NCBI GenBank assembly: GCA_937875245.1
Contig: CALNCH010000181.1
Coordinates: 1-9,588, forward strand
DNA length: 9,588 nt
DNA from: an uncultured Spirochaetaceae bacterium
GTDB taxonomy: Bacteria > Spirochaetota > Spirochaetia > Treponematales > Treponemataceae
Direction of reading: 5' to 3'
Position numbers and translations under genes: made by a program
The notes under the pieces: generated by a model
Told to the model about the DNA's origin: nothing
What the model saw: the letters and a program-made list of their open reading frames with translations, nothing else
Database searches by the model: none
Shown: one piece after another, positions 1-7,000 of the stretch
Numbering within the stretch: position 1 is the first letter of the stretch
How the letters are laid out: each line of letters begins with the position of its first letter

Positions 1-1334
1 TTGTCCATTATGCCTCTATACTTTCGTCGTGATATTAAAGATACAAAACTTTCAGAAATACGAATTAGTCGAGCTATTTCAGGAACGTCATCCCCTTTTA
101 AACTATCTGGATAACCAGTTCCATCTAAATTTTCATGGTGTTTTGTTGCAGCATCAACAAATATTTGATGATATCTTGCTGGTACAAAATCCATTTGCTC
201 AATACCTTTACGAACATGACTTTTAATTTGATTTTTTTGGGTTTCTGTCAATTCATCGGCTTGTAATAAATCTTGATCAAGGGATAAAAACCCTGCATCA
301 TATACCATGGATGCACAAAAATAAACCATTGCGGTGGTGCTTGGAATTCCCATGGCACAAGCTAGTTTAAATACCATTTCCGATACGTTTTTCGAATTAT
401 TTTTACGACCGGTAGCAAAATCAATTTCTGCACCCAAGCGTTCACATTTATACGCTAATTCCGACAATTCTTGCTTTTCTTCTTCACTTTGTTCTGGTTC
501 GGGAAGGGCATCTACACCCCATCTTGAACTTCCTGCAGAGCGCATATTTTGAATATCAGTTACACCACCAAGAGCTAATCGATCACCACCCTTGTTCATT
601 TGAGCAACCATTTTTAAAGTAGCAGAAAATTGTTCTTGTTGTCTTTTATTATTTCTAACACTGATACTTATAGCGATAATAATTATTATAAATACCAGCA
701 CTAAAACCACACCAATAAGAGCAACGGCACGCAAAATTACATGATTATTATTTTCGGCTTGTTTAACACTTTCAGTAATTGCATGGGTAAATTTCCCAGT
801 TTGTTCATTCAGTTGAGTTAACAATTCCTTTTGTGTTGCTAATGCAAGCATTTGATTTTCTTGCAATGTCTTCAATTCCGTTTCTTGACGAGTTCGCATC
901 TCTGTTAATTGTAATTCTATTATTTCCTTGTCTTGCTGTGAATTAGTATGCTGTGCAACTGCCTGTAATTCGATAGCATTCAAGGTTTTAATAAGAACTG
1001 TAATTCTATCAGAAACTACTAACGGGAAAATATTTAACTGCTCTTTTACTTCAGCAAAGGCAATCATATCTTTTTTTGTTTTTATTTCTGATAAATACCC
1101 ATAATATACCATTTCTGCAAGCATAAGAGCATTGTCTGCTACCGGTTCTTCTTCATACATTTTTAAGGCAATATTAACATATTCATATGCTTTTTGATAA
1201 TTTTTATCTGAATACTGATTATTTGCAGCAGTAAGATATCTTTCTGCCATTACTGTATCTGCAACTACAGATGAGAAAGTGCATAATAAAAATACCATTA
1301 CACAGGAAACTTTTTTTATCATTTTTTTACTCAT
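1..1334 (-). CDS. Membrane-anchored periplasmic coiled-coil sensor with degenerate HD-GYP domain (3' end beyond window)
   Basis: This reading frame is open from 1334 to the left edge, so 444 residues are visible and the C-terminus is missing. Residues 1-25 look like a signal peptide (hydrophobic 9-24, possible cut after VVA). Residues 30-65 resemble a TPR-like helical hairpin, 125-195 are rich in Q, E and L and probably coiled coil, and 203-225 form one transmembrane helix. The cytoplasmic part aligns with HD-GYP cyclic-di-GMP phosphodiesterases: HHENLDGTGYP at 399-409, then LKGDDVPEIAR, and RRKYRG near 437-441. Several usual metal-site residues differ. The TGRH-type histidine is TGRKN (308-312), HDxGK is YDAGF (345-349), and the late Asp is Glu428; His373, His399 and His400 remain. 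The start ATG lies inside the end of the upstream gene (ATGAGTAA overlap) with GGAG 9 nt before it. An in-frame ATG at 1322 is an alternative start. The HD-GYP assignment is secure; enzymatic activity is doubtful. Confidence 0.85.
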   Translation of the reverse strand, partial: MSKKMIKKVSCVMVFLLCTFSSVVADTVMAERYLTAANNQYSDKNYQKAYEYVNIALKMYEEEPVADNALMLAEMVYYGYLSEIKTKKDMIAFAEVKEQLNIFPLVVSDRITVLIKTLNAIELQAVAQHTNSQQDKEIIELQLTEMRTRQETELKTLQENQMLALATQKELLTQLNEQTGKFTHAITESVKQAENNNHVILRAVALIGVVLVLVFIIIIIAISISVRNNKRQQEQFSATLKMVAQMNKGGDRLALGGVTDIQNMRSAGSSRWGVDALPEPEQSEEEKQELSELAYKCERLGAEIDFATGRKNNSKNVSEMVFKLACAMGIPSTTAMVYFCASMVYDAGFLSLDQDLLQADELTETQKNQIKSHVRKGIEQMDFVPARYHQIFVDAATKHHENLDGTGYPDSLKGDDVPEIARLIRISESFVSLISRRKYRGIMD

Positions 1335-2436
1335 AATTACCAACTCCAATGCTTAGTGTAAGTTTTCCATGATTTTCTACACCATTATTGGTAATTAAAA
1401 TCCTATCACTGAGCCCCGTTTTAAATCTAATTTGTGAACTTCCTATTTCTGCCATCGGTATAAGAAGATTACAATTTCCTTCTGCTGCGAATCTCACTGT
1501 TTCCGTTGCTAAATGGCCTGCTAAATAATCGATAGAACATTCTAACCGATTAGAACCTAACCCAATATCTTTCAGTCCAATTCCTATCAAAGGGGAAAAG
1601 AAAGGGGAGAGGCTTGTACCATCTTTTTCAGGATTCGAATTTTGAAAAAGGAAACCAAACCGGAAAAATAATCTATCTTTTATCTTTGGAAAGGCTATCA
1701 TTGGAACAATTTTTCCAGAACTAATAAAAGAATCACTGCCGATAAATGAAAGCAAAGCAATACTACCCTCTAAATCTAGACCAAAAGATAGTGTTTTTGC
1801 ATAATAGACAACATCACCAAAAAACTGTAGTCCATATTTTAAATTGGTGACAGTAGGAGTTGTTATCAAAGACAAATCTGTAATACCTATATTTGCAGAC
1901 CATACCAGTGGAGAAAATCTTTCATTCATAGGTTGAGAATAATACACAGTGGTACCAGTTTCTGGATTTTTAACCCCTTGAAATTCTTTTTCTATTTTAT
2001 CGATAACTTTCTCGGCTTGCCCAGGTTCTTTTGCCTGCTGTGCTAATCGTTTTTCTTCTGATGCCTTTTCTTGTATTTCTCGCTTAATAATAGCTTTATT
2101 GACTATGGCATACATATCAACTGCTTCAAAGTTATCTAAATTATTATCAATAATCGCAACCGTAGCTTCTCGAGAAAAGCTTAAATCATTAAAAATAATA
2201 GCTTGTCTTATTTTTCGCATTGCATAATCTTCTATGCCTGAATATTCTGCAGTCCCTTTTTTAGATTTCAATAAGGTCTGTAATTGTTCTGAAGACTTAT
2301 TTTGAAAAATAGTATCTATTTGTTTTTGTAGGGTTTCGTTTAATATATTTGATTGGGCAGAAACTATATTACAGAAAATAAATATCAACAATATAATCGT
2401 AATAAATCGAATTGCATTACTTGTTTGCGCCTTCAA
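1327..2436 (-). CDS. Exported protein with N-terminal helical region and probable C-terminal beta-barrel, function unknown
   Basis: I do not recognise a named family. The frame is open up to a TTG at 2478, but that codon has no Shine-Dalgarno sequence. A TTG at 2436 follows GAGAGAGGTG at close spacing and gives a clean signal peptide, so I chose 2436 (369 residues). Residues 7-27 are hydrophobic and end in VSA, a good signal peptidase I site, followed by QS. Residues 30-115 look all-helical, perhaps HEAT-like. Residues 115-155 are charged and possibly coiled coil (KREIQEKASEEKRLAQQAKE). From about 176 to the end, alternating polar/hydrophobic strands rich in G, F and Y (for example LKYGLQFFGDVVYYA, LFFRFGFLFQ) suggest an outer-membrane beta-barrel. 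It ends in GVGNYE rather than the usual terminal aromatic residue, which weakens the barrel call. It overlaps the downstream HD-GYP-like gene by 8 nt, so the two are probably co-expressed. Confidence 0.75.
   Translation of the reverse strand: MKAQTSNAIRFITIILLIFIFCNIVSAQSNILNETLQKQIDTIFQNKSSEQLQTLLKSKKGTAEYSGIEDYAMRKIRQAIIFNDLSFSREATVAIIDNNLDNFEAVDMYAIVNKAIIKREIQEKASEEKRLAQQAKEPGQAEKVIDKIEKEFQGVKNPETGTTVYYSQPMNERFSPLVWSANIGITDLSLITTPTVTNLKYGLQFFGDVVYYAKTLSFGLDLEGSIALLSFIGSDSFISSGKIVPMIAFPKIKDRLFFRFGFLFQNSNPEKDGTSLSPFFSPLIGIGLKDIGLGSNRLECSIDYLAGHLATETVRFAAEGNCNLLIPMAEIGSSQIRFKTGLSDRILITNNGVENHGKLTLSIGVGNYE
1344..1347 (-). promoter_or_regulatory. Ribosome binding site for the HD-GYP-like gene
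   Basis: On the minus strand the sequence reads TTGGAGTTGGTAATTATG. The GGAG core sits 9 nt before the ATG at 1334 and lies within the last codons of the upstream barrel-like gene. It supports the 1334 start over the ATG at 1322 and supports translational coupling. Confidence 0.6.
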
Positions 2437-2440
2437 TGTA

Positions 2441-2450
2441 CACCTCTCTC
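2441..2450 (-). promoter_or_regulatory. Ribosome binding site fixing the TTG start at 2436
   Basis: The minus strand reads GAGAGAGGTG, then TACA, then TTG. This is the only good match to the 16S anti-Shine-Dalgarno sequence near the 5' end of the gene. It argues against the upstream TTG at 2478, which has only AT-rich sequence before it. Confidence 0.6.
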
Positions 2451-2467
2451 GCTTGTTATCGGTACTA

Positions 2468-2496
2468 TTTATATGCAACTTGAATATAAATATGAT
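2468..2496 (+). promoter_or_regulatory. Candidate sigma70-type promoter for the solute-binding-like gene
   Basis: TATGAT at 2491-2496 matches the -10 consensus at 5 of 6 positions. TTTATA at 2468-2473 matches the -35 consensus at 4 of 6, with a 17 bp spacer. Transcription would then start near 2503, only about 5 nt before the ATG at 2508, which also lacks a Shine-Dalgarno sequence. The region is very AT-rich, so a chance match is possible. The divergent minus-strand unit must also start in or near this region, but I see no convincing promoter for it. Confidence 0.3.
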
Positions 2497-2507
2497 ACAC
2501 TTAAAAT

Positions 2508-3746
2508 ATGAAAAAGAAAATACGTTCCTTCTTTATCCTTTGTTTTTGTCTTTTAATACTTTTGTTTCTTGTCCTTTTTGGAATACAGAACAAAAAAAGT
2601 AAAATACTGAGAATCGCTTGTTATGATTTATCCAGTTATACTGTTGAAGTATTATCAAAAGCCATAGACAATTTTGGTTTTGCATACAACCTAACAATTT
2701 TGGATAACACCAAAGAACTTGACTCTTATATACAAGTCCCTGTTTCTTACGACCTCTTGTTTACCTTAGATTCAAAAAACTTAGAATCAATTTCAACTCA
2801 ATTAAAAAATCCTGAAACTGAAACTCTCTTAAAAATCAATAATCCAGTTCGTATATCTGTTCAATACAAAAACCGCTTGATTGGAACTCCTCTTTTTTCT
2901 GATCAGTTTCAAATGTTTTATAGCAAAGAATTAATCATCGCAGAAGAACATACTTTTCCAACTCATTTTTCAGAAATTGAATCCATATTGAGCAAAACCA
3001 CCTCTTCATCCATAAACATGTTATGTGCAGGAGGAGATGATTACGAACTCCTTTCCTTTTTTACAGCTTTAATTGAAAGCAAATTTGGGAAAAACCTGTA
3101 CGACAGTTCTGTTTTGGAATTGTCGGCAATAGAAGCCAATACAGAAAATATCGATATTGACAGCTTTGTTTCCTTTTTTCAAAAACCTGAAATAAAAACA
3201 CTATTTGAAACCCTGAAAGAATGGGAGACCAAAGAGTTTTTGTATCCTTTTTGGCTTTCAACAGATGTTCCCCAAATGGAACTGTTAATTAAAACCAAAA
3301 AGCCAAGGATTATCTGTGCTAATCTTTCTTCTGCAGGAGTACTAAATATAATTGATTCTACTGAATATGAATCTTTTTTCTTCCCTTTCAGTCAATCCAC
3401 TACCAGTAAATATCTTGTGTCTAACACAGTCGTGGGAGCGATTCCTTCTGTACCCAAATCCCCTTTTGAAACAGCAGCACAAGCAACTGATAAAGCAATT
3501 AAAGCAAAGAAAGTCCTTGAAGCAATTGCCTCCAACCCTAGTCAAGAAAATATATCAAAAGAATTGCATTTAATTCCCACAAATAACGGAACTCCCATGA
3601 TAAATACCATTGCAGAATATAAATCTTGGATAGACGGTTCAACAGGAGTCATTTCTTCCATAGGAACCGCCTCTTTTACACATAAAAGTTCCCTACATTT
3701 TTTTGCAGAAGCAATTCGCAATCAATTAAAAAACATTCACCCTTAA
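2508..3746 (+). CDS. Membrane-anchored extracellular solute-binding-like protein (family 1 type)
   Basis: This is a 412-residue protein. Residues 2-6 are basic and 7-26 are a strongly hydrophobic segment. No lipobox cysteine follows it (Cys12 and Cys14 lie inside the helix), so it is probably anchored by an uncleaved N-terminal helix with the rest in the periplasm. The body resembles family 1 (maltose/sugar type) ABC substrate-binding proteins. It begins with a beta-alpha unit, KILRIACYDLSSYTVEVL, at 32-49. The segment IGTPLFSDQFQMFYSKEL at 125-142 matches the family's 'Y.iP...d...LyYNKdlf' pattern. The C-terminal part has FFFPFSQS (290-297) and then AKKVLEAIASNPSQENIS...LIPTNNGTP (333-363), like the family's 'A..fl.fl.s.e.q......g..P' ending. 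No permease or ATPase gene is in the window, so it may be an orphan or repurposed binding protein. It diverges from the barrel/HD-GYP pair and its last 21 bp overlap the convergent giant-protein locus. The fold call is from motif resemblance only; the substrate is unknown. Confidence 0.7.
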   Translation: MKKKIRSFFILCFCLLILLFLVLFGIQNKKSKILRIACYDLSSYTVEVLSKAIDNFGFAYNLTILDNTKELDSYIQVPVSYDLLFTLDSKNLESISTQLKNPETETLLKINNPVRISVQYKNRLIGTPLFSDQFQMFYSKELIIAEEHTFPTHFSEIESILSKTTSSSINMLCAGGDDYELLSFFTALIESKFGKNLYDSSVLELSAIEANTENIDIDSFVSFFQKPEIKTLFETLKEWETKEFLYPFWLSTDVPQMELLIKTKKPRIICANLSSAGVLNIIDSTEYESFFFPFSQSTTSKYLVSNTVVGAIPSVPKSPFETAAQATDKAIKAKKVLEAIASNPSQENISKELHLIPTNNGTPMINTIAEYKSWIDGSTGVISSIGTASFTHKSSLHFFAEAIRNQLKNIHP

Positions 3747-4058
3747 GCCACAACTAATTTGTGGAATAATGGATGCTATTTCAACTTCACTCATAACGTC
3801 AGTAGGAATGAACCACACTTGCACCTCGGTATAAAATGAATACGTACTAAACATTTTTTGATCAGGGATGGTGATTCTTGGAAATTCCACTTGTCCTAAT
3901 ACTGCAGATAAAATCTGATTTTTACCACTTTGAGTTTCTGAGAACATAGAGAAGTTTGCACCCAAAGCAAAAGTTGCGGAAAGCCATTCCCAGTTTGGTC
4001 CAAAGAAATATCGGAAGGGCATGTATCCAATATTGGCTAACAATTTAGCACCAACCAT
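3726..4058 (-). CDS. C-terminal half of the outer-membrane beta-barrel of the giant Ig-like protein, in a shifted frame
   Basis: These 110 residues look like the missing end of the giant protein rather than a separate gene. They read as amphipathic beta-strands: MVGAKLLANIGY, a turn with FFGPNWEW, LSATFALGANFSMF, TYSFYTEVQVWFIP, and finally ISCGLRVNVF. A terminal phenylalanine after alternating hydrophobic residues is the classical C-terminal signal of outer-membrane barrels recognised by the BAM machinery. The ATG at 4058 has no Shine-Dalgarno sequence and lies 14 nt inside the end of the main frame. There is no signal peptide, and the strand pattern directly continues the barrel begun in the main frame. 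This frame is open back to a TGA at 4083-4085, and the codons between (LKLQNNYV) also look barrel-like. The gene's 3' end overlaps the convergent plus-strand gene by 21 bp. Translation as a free 110-residue protein, coupled to the upstream frame, cannot be excluded. Confidence 0.7.
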   Translation of the reverse strand: MVGAKLLANIGYMPFRYFFGPNWEWLSATFALGANFSMFSETQSGKNQILSAVLGQVEFPRITIPDQKMFSTYSFYTEVQVWFIPTDVMSEVEIASIIPQISCGLRVNVF

Positions 4059-4082
4059 AACGTAATTGTTCTGTAGTTTGAG
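4045..4082 (-). other. Probable frameshift site within the giant-protein barrel
   Basis: The main frame stops with TAA at 4045-4047 after RYGWC. The downstream barrel frame is closed upstream by TGA at 4083-4085, so the shift must lie between them. Going from one frame to the other needs a net +1 shift, equivalent to one extra base in the DNA. Removing one A from the AAA run at 4077-4079 would give ...YEMMTQLQNNYVMVGAKL, a smooth continuation. A mutation, a sequencing or assembly error, or a programmed +1 shift would all fit; I see no known slippery motif. Confidence 0.65.
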
Positions 4083-7000
4083 TCATCATTTCATATTGTG
4101 ATTGAGTTAACTGTCCAATTTGAGCTTGTAATTTTACGTTGTCATCAAAGAAAGTCAAACCAAACCCAACATCAAAAAGACTGGCGCCAAAGAAATGGGC
4201 ATCAAAGTACAAACCCTGAATAAAAGAAGGAACTTCGTAAGAAGATTTATCTCCAGAGCGCAAAGAGAGAGTGACTTGTTTTAAGGCAACATCGTCAGAG
4301 GTTAATCCTGCAAAAGCTAACTCTTGATTATATCTACCACCTGCACCAGGAGAAATTAATTTGATAACTGGTAAGGTTTTATCAATTTGGAAGATAGAAC
4401 GTGTTATAGCTTTCTCCCCATTCTTCATAGTTGCTCTTACTATAACAAAATGATATCCCTCTACCATATCTTCGTTTTCAATTCGATATCTCCACTTACC
4501 ATTTTTAGATACTCTGGTATATGTTTTCCCATTATCAAAACTTAATTCAACTTCTTGTATTTCTTTCTCTGCTACTGCTTTTTTTTCTTCTTTTGTAACT
4601 TCTTTTGCTTTTGCAATAACTAAGTCTCGTTCTGTATATACATATCCACAAGAACCTTCTAAATATGGTCGATCAACAGCGTAATCTCCCATGGTGAAAT
4701 TATCAATGGTTACCCATGGTCCTGATGGTGTGTACATAATGGTATGAGTGTTAGAACTTACTGTTTTTCCTACATTTGTTACTGCTTGTACAGTTAGAGA
4801 GTGTTCTCCCTCCCTAATTAATTCTGGTGTAAGTGTAAACTTGAAATACCCTGCTTCAGATATTCCTGTTTCTCCAATTTGAAGTCCGTCCACATATAAA
4901 AATAACTGTGTAACCGGATCTTCTGAAACAACAGTACCATATATGTTAAAGAATCCTTGCAAATGTTCTCCATTCATTGGATACATTAAGTCTACCAGAG
5001 TCTGCTGCCATTCAGCGTTTTTTTCAATATTTCGAGATACTCGTCTTTGATTTCCCGCTGCATCTTCTCCGGTAAGTAAAATATTGTAAAAGCCATCTGG
5101 TAATTTTCCAATATTTATAGACTCGGTAATAATTTCATTTACTTCTATTTTTCGATGTTTAAATTCATCTGGTACTGATGAGGCAACATTTCCTAAGCCA
5201 TTGATGTCAATATACAGATTGTCCAAAGTGATATTGTCTGTAGTTTGACCTGAGAAAAAGAGTATTTCTGAGGTTGTAGAACCATCTAAAGGTAATTCTA
5301 GCTGAATTTCAGGTGCTGTATTATCAATATTAATAAGACTTGAATATAAACCTTGAATTCCATAGTTATCATATACTCTCAAGAAAACAACATGGGTACC
5401 ATCCTGCAAAAGTCGTGTATCAAAAGAATATGTCCAATTATCAGTACCAATTGCATCATTGAATGTATTACCATTATCCACTGAAATTTGAACCTTTTTA
5501 ATTCCATTTGCATCAGAAGCAACACCAGAAAGAAGGGTTACACCTTTTACCGTAGAACTTATCGCTGGCAGGATTACTTCACCCTTAGGTTCTTCCAGAG
5601 AAACTCTAAAAGGAATTGCAGTTTGTTCTCCCACTACACCATGAATGTCTTCTGCATATACAGATATATAATGTTCATTATCTGTAAGAGAACTCAATGG
5701 AACATGGATAACATAACTATTACCATATTCTTCCATTGGAATAAATTCTCCGTCATCTAAACTGTACCAGATTTTACATTCACCATCATCATCATAAATA
5801 ACACCAGAAAGCTCAAAATCTGTTTGAATAATAGCATTATTTTCAGGTACATGAATTTCTACAACAGGTAAATCAGAATCAGCATCCAAGGTAAAAGGGA
5901 ATTCAGATAATACTGTTTTATTTCCAGCGGCATCAGTTGCCTCATAACTCATTTTATCGTTCAGTAGCCGTTCTTTATATCCAATTCGTTCGGTAACCAA
6001 AGAACTTAAATCTAAGTCTGCGGCCTCGCCTACGTGGGATACTAAATTGGTAACCTTTCCATTATCTGTAATTTTTAATGCAATCGTTGTTTCACCGTTA
6101 ATTACATCAGAAGGACGAGGTAAAATAACCTGAGTCACAGGGCTTACAGTATCTTTGTGAATAACCTTTTCTTTTTCAGTAGTAAAACCTGCCATATCTG
6201 TAGCTTTTACTCGAATAGTAATTAGGCCATCTATAGCAGAGCTTACAGATATTTCTGTTTGATAAGTACCTGTGTTTCCTATGGATAACGCTTGCCAAGA
6301 CTGCCCTTCATCAATAGAATATTCAACCTTTTCAATTTGATTTTCGTCGGTAGCAGAAGCTTCCAAGGATACCACATTTTGTACCCACAATCCGTTTTCC
6401 GGTTTTATTATTTCTAATTCAGGTACTTCATTATCTACCGCAAAAGAACCTATAGTCGATTCATACCTTAGTCCATCCCTGTCTGTAATAACAATTCCAA
6501 TATCTGAATAAAAACCTTCTTTTAAGAAAGAAAGCATAATTTTTTTATTTTCTACACTAACCAGTATTTTTTCTAAGTCAGCACTATTTATTGCATTTAA
6601 TTTTACTGTTATAGGTAATTCAAAATTTCCATAACCTATAAATTCTTGATTTGTCTTTAATTTATAAGCACCTGTTTCATTTTGTTCAAAAAAGTTTCCC
6701 GGCCAATACAATTTTTCTTCATCATCAATTGAGGAACCATCTTTTTCTCGAACTAACAATACCTGTCCTTTTAAATTAAAAGAATCAGTTTTATTTACAG
6801 TTCCCTTAATTTCAACAGTAGATATTCCGGATGGTAAGACATCAGAAACCAATGTAAAATCGTATCCTGAATTATCAGCACGTTTTTTTGAGGTTACCTT
6901 ACAACTGTTACCATTAATCGCCCCGGAAATATTTGACAAAACAAAGGGAGATTCCACAAAGCCAGTGATTGTTACCTTTTTTCCGGTAATGATCATTCCA

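Noticed and set aside
29..552. Two short plus-strand open frames (29-226 and 334-552)
   Set aside because: Both are antisense to the HD-GYP-like gene, whose minus-strand translation carries clear family motifs.
2476..2478. TTG at 2478 as the start of the barrel-like gene
   Set aside because: It has no Shine-Dalgarno sequence and would add 14 polar residues before the signal peptide. The TTG at 2436 has a strong ribosome binding site.
3061..3573. Short open frames on both strands inside the solute-binding-like gene
   Set aside because: They overlap a continuous 412-residue frame with recognisable domain motifs and show no protein-like features of their own.
3748..3764. Inverted repeat CCACAA-CTAAT-TTGTGG just after the stop of the plus-strand gene, considered as a terminator
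   Set aside because: The stem is only 6 bp, no T-run follows on the plus strand, and it lies within the barrel coding sequence. Chance is as likely an explanation.
5488..5760. Plus-strand open frame of 90 codons inside the giant gene
   Set aside because: It is antisense to strong Ig-like coding sequence, has no ribosome binding site or recognisable domain, and has odd composition. It is a shadow frame.
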